This document shows positions 9,774-18,058 of a stretch of DNA of 64,000 bases, piece after piece (within the stretch, counting starts at the first letter, position 1; every line of letters starts with the position of its first letter). The notes beneath the pieces were generated by a model, which had not been told where the DNA came from, ran no database searches, and worked only from the letters and a program-made list of their open reading frames with translations. Both the position numbers and the translations under genes were made by a program. Source of the DNA: Pseudoxanthomonas sp. J35 (lineage in GTDB: Bacteria > Pseudomonadota > Gammaproteobacteria > Xanthomonadales > Xanthomonadaceae); assembly GCF_000513995.1 (NCBI RefSeq), contig NZ_AZVB01000008.1, forward strand, positions 94,598 through 158,597, written 5' to 3'.

Positions 9774-12700
9774 ATGCTTGGCCGTCTCGTTGAATGGTCG
9801 GTGCGCAACGTCTTCCTGGTGCTGCTGATGGCGCTGGCGATTGTCGCCGGTGGCATCTACGCACTGATGAACACGCCGCTGGACGCACAACCGGATCTGT
9901 CGGACGTGCAGGTGATCGTGTTCACGGAGTACCCGGGGCAGGCGCCCCAGGTGGTCGAGGACCAGGTCACCTATCCGCTGACCAGCGCCCTGCTCGCGAC
10001 GCCGAAGTCGAAGGACGTCCGCGGCTTCTCGTTCTTCGGCGCCTCCTTCATCTACGTCATCTTCGAAGAAGGCACGGACCTGTACTGGGCGCGCTCGCGC
10101 GTGCTCGAGAACCTCAACGTCGCGTCGAAAAACCTGCCGGCTGGCGTGGCACCGGCACTGGGACCCGACGCGTCCGGCGTGGGCTGGGTCTACCAGTACG
10201 TGCTGCAGAGCGACCGCCACTCGCTGGACGAGCTGCGCGCGATGCAGGACTGGTACCTGCGTTACCAGCTCACCACCGCGCCCGGCGTGGCCGAGGTCGC
10301 CAGCGTCGGCGGCTTCGTGCGCCAGTACTCGATCACCGTCGATCCGGTCCGGCTGCGCGAGTTCGACATCCCGATTTCACGCGTGTCCGAGGTGATCGCC
10401 GAGAGCAACCGCGACGTCGGCGGCCGCGTGATCGAGCTGGCCGAGACCGAGTACATGGTGCGGGGCCGCGGCTACCTGCGCGGTATCGAGGATATCGAGA
10501 GCCTGGTTCTGCGCGCCGAAGGGGGCGCACCGGTGCTGATCGGCGACGTCGCCCGGGTCGAACTGGTACCCGATGAGCGCCGTGGCATCGCCGACCTGGA
10601 CGGCGAAGGCGACGTTGTGGGCGGGATCGCCATTGCGCGCTTCGGCGAAAACGCCCTGGCCGTGATCGGGGGGGTGAAGGAAAAGATCGCCCAGCTTGCG
10701 AGTGGACTCCCCGAGGGCGTCAGCGTCCAGGCGGTCTACGACCGCTCCGATCTCATCGTGCGCGCGATCAAGACGCTACGCACGACGCTGCTCGAGGAGA
10801 GCCTGATCGTCGCACTGGTGTGCCTAGTATTCCTGTTCCATGCGCGCAGCGCGCTGGTCGCGATCGTCATGCTGCCCGTCGGCGTGCTGATCGCGGTGAT
10901 CGCGATGCGCATGCTGGGCATGAACTCCAACATCATGAGCCTGGGCGGCATCGCGATCTCGATTGGCGTGATGGTCGACGCGGCGATCGTGATGATCGAG
11001 AACGCGCACAAGCACATCGAGCGCTCCGACGGCTCCCGCAGCCGGACCCAGCTGATCATCGATGCCTGTCGCGAGGTCGGGCCGGCGCTGTTCTTCAGCC
11101 TGATGATCATCACCGTCTCGTTCCTGCCCGTGTTCGCCCTGGAGGCTCAGGAAGGTCGCCTGTTCAAGCCGCTGGCCTTCACCAAGACCTTCGCGATGGC
11201 CGGTGGCGCGCTGTTGTCGATCACGCTGGTACCGGTACTCATGCTGCTGTTCGTGCGCGGCAAGATCGTGCCCGAGCACAAGAATCCGGTGAACCGGTTC
11301 CTGGTTGCGGCCTATCGGCCGGTGATCAACGTCGTTCTGCGGCATCGCATGGCCACAATCATGTTTGCGTTGGTCGCCCTGTTTGCAAGCCTGTGGCCTG
11401 CATCGCGGCTGGGCAGCGAGTTCATGCCAACCCTCAACGAAGGCACGCTGCTGTACATGCCCGCGTCGCTTCCGGGCATGTCGGTGACCAAGGCCTCGGA
11501 GCTGCTGCAGCAGCAGGACCGGATCATCAAGGGCTTCCCGGAAGTGGAGTCGGTGTTCGGCAAGGCGGGCCGTGCCCTGACGGCCACCGATCCCGCACCG
11601 CTGGAGATGTTCGAGACCGTCATCAACCTCAAGCCCGAGGACGAATGGCGGGACGGCATGACCACCGACAAGCTCATCGCCGAGATGGACGCGGCGCTGA
11701 AGTTCCCGGGCGTCGCCAACTCCTGGACGATGCCGATCAAGGCGCGCACCGACATGCTGGCCACCGGCATCCGCACGCCCGTGGGCATCAAACTCTTCGG
11801 CACGGACCTTGAGCAACTCGACGCGCTGGCCACCGAGATCGAAGCCGTGGTGCGCGAAGTGCCGGGCACGACCAGCGCGTTCGCCGAACGCCTGACCGGC
11901 GCCTACTACCTCGACATCACCCCCGACCTTGGCAGCCTGGCCCAGTACGGCGTCACCCTGGGCGAGGTGCAGAACGTGGTGGCCGCCGCGCTGGGCGGCG
12001 AGATCGTCACCACCATCCTCCAGGGCCGCGAACGCTTCAGCGCGATCGTGCGCTATCCCCGCGAACTCCGCGACGATCCGCACCGGATAGGCAGCCAAGT
12101 CCTTGTGCCGGTGCCCGGCGGCGCCCAGGTGCCGCTGGGCGAACTGGCGCGGATTGAGGTCAGGAAGGGTGCGCCGAGCATCCGCACCGAGAACGCGATG
12201 CTGGCGGCGTACATCTACATCGACACCCGAGAGAGCGATCTCGGCCGCTACGTGAAGGCTGCGCAGGAAGCGGTCACCGAGCAGGTGCAGTTCCCGCCTG
12301 GCTACTACGTGACCTGGAGTGGACAGTACGAATACATGCAGCGCGCCGCCGACAAGATGCGCGTTGTCATCCCCGTGACGCTGGCGCTGATCTTCCTGCT
12401 GCTGTACCTCAACTTCCGCCGGGTCACCGAGTCGTTGATCGTGATGCTGTCGGTGCCCTTCGCACTGGTCGGCGGCGTGTGGTTGATGTGGCTGCTCGAC
12501 TACAACACCAGCGTCGCGGTAATCGTCGGCTTCATCGCGCTGGCCGGCGTCGCAGCTGAAACCGGCGTGGTCATGCTGATCTACCTCGACCACGCGCTGG
12601 AGGCGCGCGCCGCGCAGAGGCAGGCCGAAGGCCGCTCGCTGGATGCTGGCGACCTGCGCGAAGCGATCATCGAAGGCGCGGTCGACCGTGTACGTCCGAA

Positions 12701-12926
12701 GATGATGACCGTGGTGGCGATCATGGCTGGCCTGCTGCCGATCATGTGGAGCAGCGGCACCGGCTCCGAGGTCATGCGTCGTATCGCCGCGCCGATGGTG
12801 GGCGGCATGGTGTCGTCCACGGTGCTGACCCTGGTCGTGATCCCGGCGCTGTACTCGCTGATCAAGCAGCGGCAACTGGCCAGGAAGCCGCCGGCACCCA
12901 CTGCGCTGCCCGTGGAGATGCGGTGA
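9774..12926 (+). CDS. cusA: heavy-metal RND efflux pump, CusA/SilA-like
   Basis: This 1050-residue inner-membrane pump has the 12-helix RND layout: one helix at the N-terminus, a large periplasmic loop, six helices, a second loop and five helices. Cus/Sil-type hallmarks are visible in the second loop: MPASLPGMSV, ALTATDPAPLEMFETV, and TDMLATGIRTPVGIKLFG with methionines at positions used for Cu(I)/Ag(I) in CusA. The usual family motif around ISIGVMVDAAIVMIEN lies in the proton-relay region. This distinguishes it from the CzcA at 30714-33896. It uses the proton gradient to push Cu(I) or Ag(I) out through the adaptor and channel encoded just upstream. Confidence 0.93.
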   Translation: MLGRLVEWSVRNVFLVLLMALAIVAGGIYALMNTPLDAQPDLSDVQVIVFTEYPGQAPQVVEDQVTYPLTSALLATPKSKDVRGFSFFGASFIYVIFEEGTDLYWARSRVLENLNVASKNLPAGVAPALGPDASGVGWVYQYVLQSDRHSLDELRAMQDWYLRYQLTTAPGVAEVASVGGFVRQYSITVDPVRLREFDIPISRVSEVIAESNRDVGGRVIELAETEYMVRGRGYLRGIEDIESLVLRAEGGAPVLIGDVARVELVPDERRGIADLDGEGDVVGGIAIARFGENALAVIGGVKEKIAQLASGLPEGVSVQAVYDRSDLIVRAIKTLRTTLLEESLIVALVCLVFLFHARSALVAIVMLPVGVLIAVIAMRMLGMNSNIMSLGGIAISIGVMVDAAIVMIENAHKHIERSDGSRSRTQLIIDACREVGPALFFSLMIITVSFLPVFALEAQEGRLFKPLAFTKTFAMAGGALLSITLVPVLMLLFVRGKIVPEHKNPVNRFLVAAYRPVINVVLRHRMATIMFALVALFASLWPASRLGSEFMPTLNEGTLLYMPASLPGMSVTKASELLQQQDRIIKGFPEVESVFGKAGRALTATDPAPLEMFETVINLKPEDEWRDGMTTDKLIAEMDAALKFPGVANSWTMPIKARTDMLATGIRTPVGIKLFGTDLEQLDALATEIEAVVREVPGTTSAFAERLTGAYYLDITPDLGSLAQYGVTLGEVQNVVAAALGGEIVTTILQGRERFSAIVRYPRELRDDPHRIGSQVLVPVPGGAQVPLGELARIEVRKGAPSIRTENAMLAAYIYIDTRESDLGRYVKAAQEAVTEQVQFPPGYYVTWSGQYEYMQRAADKMRVVIPVTLALIFLLLYLNFRRVTESLIVMLSVPFALVGGVWLMWLLDYNTSVAVIVGFIALAGVAAETGVVMLIYLDHALEARAAQRQAEGRSLDAGDLREAIIEGAVDRVRPKMMTVVAIMAGLLPIMWSSGTGSEVMRRIAAPMVGGMVSSTVLTLVVIPALYSLIKQRQLARKPPAPTALPVEMR

Positions 12927-13037
12927 TGCGGCCGTTCAACACATGCACGGACGGATCGTCCGCGCACGCGCGGACGTGGACTTGCGCCCGTTGGCGACAG
13001 TCTCGGGCGTTTGTGACTGCGACCACGCTCATGCAGG

Positions 13038-13068
13038 TTGACCTGTGTGCGAGACACAGGTCTAGCCT
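13038..13068 (+). promoter_or_regulatory. MerR-type promoter and operator, perfect dyad, 19-bp spacer
   Basis: The -35 is TTGACC (13038-13043) and the -10 is TAGCCT (13063-13068), separated by exactly 19 bp. The spacer contains a perfect inverted repeat ACCTGTGT-5 bp-ACACAGGT (13041-13061). This is the hallmark of a promoter under-twisted by a MerR-family activator. It lies 28 bp before the MerR gene at 13096, implying autoregulation of that gene and the coupled genes behind it. Confidence 0.8.
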
Positions 13069-13095
13069 GACCTACACCCTGCCGGGAGTGCGCCA

Positions 13096-13608
13096 ATGAC
13101 GGTCACCGACAAAGCAGTACCGCCGCTGATGACGGTCCGCCAGCTGGCCCGACAGGGCGACGTCACGGTGCATGTGGTGCGCAACTATCTGCGGCGCGGC
13201 CTGCTGCAGGCGGCGAGGCACACCGAGAGTGGCTACCAACTGTTCTCGGCTTCGGAGCTCCAGCGCCTGCACTTCATTCGCACCGCCCAACAGCTCGGCT
13301 TCACGCTGGCGGAGATCGAGGAGATCATCCGCCACAGCCTGCTGCGACATAGTCCCTGCCCGTTTGTGCGGGACATCATCCGACGCCGACTCGACGACAC
13401 CCGCCAGCAACTGGACAACCTGCTCGCCATGCACGCGCGGATGGAACATGCCGTCCACGCCTGGTCTTCGCTGCCGGATTCCATCCCGACTGGCAACGAT
13501 GTCTGCGCATTGATCGAATCCGTTGCCGCCGCTGAGGGCGGCGGGTTCGTCAGGTCCACCCCGCGGCGCCTCCTTGGACGCCGCCCCACTCAGGAGAATT
13601 TGCCATGA
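13096..13608 (+). CDS. MerR-family transcriptional regulator
   Basis: This 170-residue regulator has an N-terminal winged helix-turn-helix (VRQLARQGDVTVHVVRNYLR, then GLLQAARHTESGYQLF) and a helix LHFIRTAQQLGFTLAEIEEI. The effector region holds HSPCPFVRDIIRRRLDDT and, further on, NDVCALIES, so two Cys could bind a metal. It is longer than CueR and has a low-complexity C-terminal tail. The recognition helix has VVRNYLRRG in place of the usual TIRYYE, as in MerD and some divergent MerR proteins, so the effector is uncertain. It is preceded by its own MerR-type promoter and its stop overlaps the DUF2933 gene (ATGA at 13605). Confidence 0.82.
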   Translation: MTVTDKAVPPLMTVRQLARQGDVTVHVVRNYLRRGLLQAARHTESGYQLFSASELQRLHFIRTAQQLGFTLAEIEEIIRHSLLRHSPCPFVRDIIRRRLDDTRQQLDNLLAMHARMEHAVHAWSSLPDSIPTGNDVCALIESVAAAEGGGFVRSTPRRLLGRRPTQENLP

Positions 13609-13910
13609 CTGTCCCCGGTCCTGCCACCTCGGGGTCCCGACGTTGGGTCTTCTGGATCTTCCTGGCGCTGGCCTTGTTCTATCTCGGCTTCGAGCACCGC
13701 GCCCACCTTGCGGGAACGCTCCGCTGGCTGCCGCTGGCGATCCTGCTGCTATGCCCCCTGTTGCAGGTGTTCATGCACAAGGGGCATGGCGGTCACGGCG
13801 GTCATGGGCGCGACAGCAATGCCGACGACACACCTCACGGCCAGCATGAGAGCCGGCGCACGCGGACGCTGGATGACGAAACGTCCGGCCCCTCGAACGG
13901 AGGACGATGA
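13605..13910 (+). CDS. DUF2933 small membrane protein
   Basis: This 101-residue protein has two hydrophobic segments (WVFWIFLALALFYLGFEH and LRWLPLAILLLCPLLQVFMH) and then a His/Gly-rich run (HKGHGGHGGHGRDS) and a charged tail. This is the DUF2933 layout, common in metal-resistance operons. The His run next to the membrane could bind metal; no biochemical role is established. Its start overlaps the preceding regulator stop, and the next gene begins 1 bp after its stop, so all three are probably translated together. Confidence 0.82.
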   Translation: MTVPGPATSGSRRWVFWIFLALALFYLGFEHRAHLAGTLRWLPLAILLLCPLLQVFMHKGHGGHGGHGRDSNADDTPHGQHESRRTRTLDDETSGPSNGGR

Positions 13911-13911
13911 C

Positions 13912-14577
13912 ATGCACGCACCTGACTCCGGCTACGGTCTTTGGCTCCTCGCCGCCATCGACGCCGCGTTCTTCATCTTCTTCGCCTGGAGCTTCTACAA
14001 ACCGCTGACCCGGTGGGACTGGCGTGGGTTCGGGATGTTCTCCGCATTCGTCGTGGCCCTGTTCGCGGAAATGTATGGCTTCCCGCTGACGCTGTACGTC
14101 CTGGGCGGGTGGCTCAGCGCCAACTATCCGCAGGTCAACTGGCTCAGCCACGACGCCGGCCATCTGCTGGAGATGTGGTTCGGCTGGCGCGCCAATCCGC
14201 ATTTCGGTCCATTCCACCTCGCGAGTTTCGTCCTGATCGGCGGCGGCTTCTGGCTGCTGTCGGCAGCTTGGCCCGTGCTGTATCGGGCACAGCGTGAGGG
14301 TCGGCTTGCCCGGGAGGGCGTCTATGCGCGCTTGCGTCACCCGCAGTACGTCGCCTTCGTATTCGTACTGACCGGTTTCCTCCTGCAGTGGCCCACGCTG
14401 CTCACGCTCGTCAGCTATCCGGTGCTGGTGTGGGCCTATGCCCGCCTCGCGCGTCGTGAGGAGAGGGATTGCCTGAGCCGCTTCGGCGAGGACTACGTGA
14501 GCTATATGCAGGAGGTGCCGGCCTTCATACCGCGACGCCGGCGCGGTCCTGTCCGATCGGCGGGGGAAGCCCGATGA
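13912..14577 (+). CDS. isoprenylcysteine carboxyl methyltransferase-like membrane protein
   Basis: This 221-residue polytopic membrane protein has about five hydrophobic segments. The C-terminal half carries the ICMT/PEMT signature: GVYARLRHPQYVAFVFVL, where RHP sits in the SAM-binding region, then YARLARREERDCLSRFGEDY. In the family the reaction is SAM-dependent methylation of a carboxyl or lipid amine, but the bacterial substrates in metal islands are unknown. It is often found next to DUF2933 and MerR genes, as here. The stop overlaps an ATG at 14574 that could extend the next protein upstream. Confidence 0.83.
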   Translation: MHAPDSGYGLWLLAAIDAAFFIFFAWSFYKPLTRWDWRGFGMFSAFVVALFAEMYGFPLTLYVLGGWLSANYPQVNWLSHDAGHLLEMWFGWRANPHFGPFHLASFVLIGGGFWLLSAAWPVLYRAQREGRLAREGVYARLRHPQYVAFVFVLTGFLLQWPTLLTLVSYPVLVWAYARLARREERDCLSRFGEDYVSYMQEVPAFIPRRRRGPVRSAGEAR

Positions 14578-14657
14578 AGGCCGACCGTCGTGTTCCATCC
14601 CTTCGTGCTCTAGCAGTCTCGCTGTTTCGCCTCACATCCATGCAAGGAGTCCACACA

Positions 14658-15077
14658 ATGAACAACGTCACACATGCCGCCTGTTTTTCTGGCCCACGCA
14701 CCAATCCCAATCGCTGGTTCGCCGCGCTGGCGCTGGCGGGCGCCTTCGCCTTCTCCTTCGCACTGCCGGGGGTTGCTTCCGCGAGCGAAGGCGGGTTCCG
14801 CCACAACGTGTTGATGCGCGGCCAGGTTCTGGAGACGCAGGACGACACACTGGTGGTCTGCGTCGGCAAGGCCGACGGAGCCCAGGTCGACCAGGTGCTG
14901 GATGTGATCCGGCACAAGCGCCGTAACCGCGGTCCTCGGGATATCGGGCCGCGCTTTCGCCGGGAAGCCGTCGGTCAGGTGCGCATTACCGGGCTGTTCG
15001 ACGACCACTACGCAGAGGCTGAAGTGATCTCCGGAAAGCCCAAGGTCAATGACATCGTCGAGCTGATTCGACCGTGA
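14658..15077 (+). CDS. secreted protein of unknown function
   Basis: This 139-residue protein was started at 14658 because a strong AAGGAG lies 8 bp upstream; a longer form from the ATGA overlap at 14574 (167 residues) is also open. It has a signal peptide (LALAGAFAFSFALPGVASA). The mature part of about 90 residues is predicted mostly beta (VLMRGQVLETQDDTLVVCVG, AVGQVRITGLFDDHYAEAEV, DIVELIRP), resembling a small repeat-type carbohydrate or nucleotide-binding beta fold, but I cannot assign a family. It has one Cys only. It lies between the metal block and the metabolic operon; membership of either is uncertain. Confidence 0.6.
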   Translation: MNNVTHAACFSGPRTNPNRWFAALALAGAFAFSFALPGVASASEGGFRHNVLMRGQVLETQDDTLVVCVGKADGAQVDQVLDVIRHKRRNRGPRDIGPRFRREAVGQVRITGLFDDHYAEAEVISGKPKVNDIVELIRP

Positions 15078-15086
15078 GCAAGCCAC

Positions 15087-15113
15087 GCGTCCGGCGCGAT
15101 CTGCGCCGGACGT
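15087..15113 (+). other. hairpin before the metabolic operon
   Basis: GTCCGGCGC (15089-15097) and GCGCCGGAC (15103-15111) form a perfect 9-bp stem, extendable by a C-G pair, with a 5-base loop. It lies between the secreted-protein stop and the beta-CASP gene. No U-run follows. It could attenuate transcription between the two groups or protect the downstream mRNA. Confidence 0.4.
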
Positions 15114-15158
15114 GCGCCCGCTCTCCGCCATCACTTCCTGCCAGAACCGGAGCTCATC

Positions 15159-16544
15159 ATGACCTCGACTTCCCGCCCGACGCTGCAGTTCCTCGGTGCC
15201 GCCGGCACCGTCACCGGATCGCGCTACCTGGTCGAGGCCAATGGCCAGCGCGTGCTGGTCGACTGCGGTCTCTTCCAGGGCTACAAGCAGCTGCGCGACC
15301 GCAACCGGGCACCGTTCCCAGTCGATCCGGCGTCCATCGACGCGGTGGTCCTGACCCATGCCCATCTGGATCATTCGGGCTACCTGCCGGCGCTGGTCAA
15401 GCAGGGATTCCGCGGCCGGATCCACTGCACCCACGGCAGCGTGGCCCTGTGCGGACTGCTGCTTCCCGACAGCGGGCACCTGCTGGAAGAAGAGGCGAAG
15501 TACGCCGCGCGCAAGGGCTACTCGAAGCACAAGGAGCCGCGACCGCTCTATACGGAAGAGGACGCCCGTCGCAGCCTGAAGCAGCTGCAGGGACATGACC
15601 ATGAACGCGACATCGAGGTCGCGCCCGGCTTCACGGTGCGCTTCCACCCCGCAGGCCACATCCTGGGCGCCGCCCACGTCAGCCTGGATGTCCAGGGGCA
15701 GCGCCTGCACTTCAGCGGCGACTTGGGACGGCAGCAGGAATCGCTGATGAATCCGCCGACGCCCCTGCCCGCCTGCGACGTACTGGTCTGCGAGTCCACA
15801 TATGGCAATCGCGAACACGTCCCGATCGACCAGGAAGCGGAATTGGCCCCGATCATCCGCCGTGTTGCCGCGCGCGGGGGCGTGATCGTCATCCCCGCCT
15901 TTGCCATCGGCCGCGCCCAGGCGCTCATGCTTCACATCGCCCGGCTGCGTGAGCGGCAGGAGATTCCCCGCGTCCCGGTCTACCTCAACAGCCCGATGGC
16001 GATCAACGCGACCCGGCACTACCACGCCCACCATTCCGAGCACCACGTGTCCGAAGAGGACTGCCAGCGGATGTTCGACGTGGCCACCTTCGTCAACACG
16101 GTGGAAGAGTCGAAGGCGCTCAACCGCCAGCGCGGGCCGATGATCATCATCTCCGCCAGCGGGATGGCGACCGGGGGGCGCGTGTTGCACCACATCGAAG
16201 CGTTCGGCCCCGATGACCGCAACGCGATCCTCCTCGCGGGCTACCAGGCCGGCGGAACACGCGGTGCCGCGCTGGCGGCAGGAAAGCGAACCTTGCGCAT
16301 GTTTGGCCGCGAGGTCCCCATCCGCGCCGAGGTCGTGCAGCTGGAAGGCTTCTCCGGCCACGCCGACGCCGGGGAACTGCTGGACTGGATGCGCACCGCG
16401 CCGTCCGCGCCGCGCGTCGTCTACCTCACCCACGGCGAGCCCGATGCAGCCGACACGTTGCGCGGGCGCGTGCAGCGTGAGCTGGGCTGGCGCGCGCGCG
16501 TTCCGGAGCACCTGGAGCGCGTTGGACTGGAGGATGCGCGATGA
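15159..16544 (+). CDS. metallo-beta-lactamase/beta-CASP RNase-like hydrolase
   Basis: This 461-residue protein has a metallo-beta-lactamase core with the zinc motifs THAHLDHSG (about 66-74), HPAGHILGAAHV (about 165-176), SGDLGR (about 187-192) and FSGHADAGEL near the C-terminus. A beta-CASP insert with SGMATGGRVLHH lies between. This arrangement defines nucleic-acid-processing nucleases (RNase J / CPSF73 class), so RNA cleavage is the expected activity; these short bacterial members are not individually characterised as far as I know. It is coupled by ATGA to the phosphorylase downstream. The context suggests that it feeds nucleotides into that enzyme, which is inference. Confidence 0.88.
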   Translation: MTSTSRPTLQFLGAAGTVTGSRYLVEANGQRVLVDCGLFQGYKQLRDRNRAPFPVDPASIDAVVLTHAHLDHSGYLPALVKQGFRGRIHCTHGSVALCGLLLPDSGHLLEEEAKYAARKGYSKHKEPRPLYTEEDARRSLKQLQGHDHERDIEVAPGFTVRFHPAGHILGAAHVSLDVQGQRLHFSGDLGRQQESLMNPPTPLPACDVLVCESTYGNREHVPIDQEAELAPIIRRVAARGGVIVIPAFAIGRAQALMLHIARLRERQEIPRVPVYLNSPMAINATRHYHAHHSEHHVSEEDCQRMFDVATFVNTVEESKALNRQRGPMIIISASGMATGGRVLHHIEAFGPDDRNAILLAGYQAGGTRGAALAAGKRTLRMFGREVPIRAEVVQLEGFSGHADAGELLDWMRTAPSAPRVVYLTHGEPDAADTLRGRVQRELGWRARVPEHLERVGLEDAR

Positions 16545-18058
16545 GCGAGCTGGCCGCTGGTCACACCCTGCTGCGCGTCACCCGTGCCGGCATCGACACC
16601 TACCAGCAGCCGGTGGTCTATATGCACCGTGACTGCGAAGTCTGCCGCTCGGAAGGCTTTGCCGCGATGACGCGCGTGAGGCTGGACGTCGGCGCGCGCA
16701 CGCTGGTGGCGACGCTGAACGTGGTCGTGGACGATCGGCTCGGCCTGGACGAGGTGGCGCTCTCGGAGACCGCGTGGACGCTCCTCGAACCCATGCCGGA
16801 TGCACTGGCCCGGGTTCGGCACGCGGAACCCGCGGCGTCGGCAGGCGCGCTCCGCGCCAAGGTGTTCGGGGCACGGCTGGACGACGCGCAGTACCTCGCC
16901 CTGGTGCAGGACGTGATGGAAAGCAGGCTGTCGGACCTGGAGCTTGCCGCCTTCGTCACGGCCAGCGCGGGCGACCGCCTCGACAACGTCGAGACGACCG
17001 CGCTGACGCGGGCCATGATCGCGGTTGGCCAGCGCCTGGACTGGGGCGATGGGCCGGTGCTGGACAAGCACTGCGTCGGCGGCCTGCCGGGCAATCGCAC
17101 CACCCCGATCGTGGTGGCCATCGTGGCCGCGCTTGGCTACCGCATTCCGAAGACCTCGTCGCGCGCGATCACGTCGCCCGCGGGCACCGCCGACACCATG
17201 GAGGTCATGGCGCCGGTGGCGCTCGACCTGGCGGCGATGCGGCGGGTGGTGGAGCGCGAGGGCGGCTGCATCGTCTGGGGCGGCAACGTGCGCCTGAGCC
17301 CGGCCGACGACATCCTGATCCGGGTCCAACGGCCACTCGACTTCGACAGCGACGGCCAACTGGTTGCCAGCGTGCTGTCGAAGAAGATCGCGGCGGGCTC
17401 CACCCACGTGCTGATCGACATGCCGGTGGGTCCGACCGCCAAGGTGCGCAGTGAGGCTGCGGCGGACAGCCTCGGCTCGCGGCTTGCACACACCGCCAGC
17501 GCGCTTGGATTGCAGCTGGCCATCCATCGCTCCGACGGCACCCAGCCGGTGGGTCGGGGCATCGGCCCGGCGCTCGAGGCGCACGATGTGCTCAAGGTGC
17601 TGCGCAATGCAGCCGATGCACCCGCCGACCTTCGCGAACGCGCACTTGCGCTGTCCGCGGCGCTGCTGGACATGGCACCGGGCAGCAACGCCGGCACCGG
17701 ACTGGAGCGCGCGCGCGGCGTGCTGGATTCCGGGGCGGCGCTGGCCAAGTTCCTGGCGATCTGCGAGGCCCAGGGAGGCTTCCGCGAACCGCCACGGGCG
17801 GCGTTCACCGCCGACGTCCCGGCGCCTGCATCGGGCCGCATCGCGGCGATCGACAACCGCAGGCTGGCCAAACTGGCCAAGCTGGCCGGCGCCCCGACAT
17901 CCCCCACCGCCGGCCTCGAAACCGGTCTGCGGATCGGCGATACGGTCGAGCGCGGACAGCCCATGATGACCCTGCATGCGGAGTCGCCGGGAGAACTGGC
18001 CTACGCCCTGGAGCACGCCGCGACGCTGCAACCCTTTGTGCTTGGAGAGGTTCCATGA
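16541..18058 (+). CDS. thymidine phosphorylase-family enzyme, AMP phosphorylase-like
   Basis: This 505-residue protein is longer than E. coli DeoA (440) because it has an N-terminal domain of about 80 residues, as in archaeal AMP phosphorylases. The catalytic part has DKHCVGGLPGNRTTP and IPKTSSRAITSPAGTADTME, which match the phosphate- and nucleotide-binding motifs of that subfamily. AMP phosphorylase converts AMP and phosphate to adenine and ribose-1,5-bisphosphate. Activity here on AMP rather than thymidine is inferred from length, motifs and neighbours. It is joined by ATGA overlaps to the RNase-like gene before it and the PRPP synthetase-like gene after it. No RuBisCO or ribose-1,5-bisphosphate isomerase gene is visible in the window. 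Confidence 0.85.
   Translation: MSELAAGHTLLRVTRAGIDTYQQPVVYMHRDCEVCRSEGFAAMTRVRLDVGARTLVATLNVVVDDRLGLDEVALSETAWTLLEPMPDALARVRHAEPAASAGALRAKVFGARLDDAQYLALVQDVMESRLSDLELAAFVTASAGDRLDNVETTALTRAMIAVGQRLDWGDGPVLDKHCVGGLPGNRTTPIVVAIVAALGYRIPKTSSRAITSPAGTADTMEVMAPVALDLAAMRRVVEREGGCIVWGGNVRLSPADDILIRVQRPLDFDSDGQLVASVLSKKIAAGSTHVLIDMPVGPTAKVRSEAAADSLGSRLAHTASALGLQLAIHRSDGTQPVGRGIGPALEAHDVLKVLRNAADAPADLRERALALSAALLDMAPGSNAGTGLERARGVLDSGAALAKFLAICEAQGGFREPPRAAFTADVPAPASGRIAAIDNRRLAKLAKLAGAPTSPTAGLETGLRIGDTVERGQPMMTLHAESPGELAYALEHAATLQPFVLGEVP

Noticed and set aside
10824..12875. Long minus-strand frame opposite cusA
   Set aside because: High-GC antisense shadow; the cusA frame has full RND motifs.
15078..15158. 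FNR/ANR box (TTGAT-N4-ATCAA) before the metabolic operon
   Set aside because: Not found here or in the 23047-23109 gap, so anaerobic control is not claimed from sequence.
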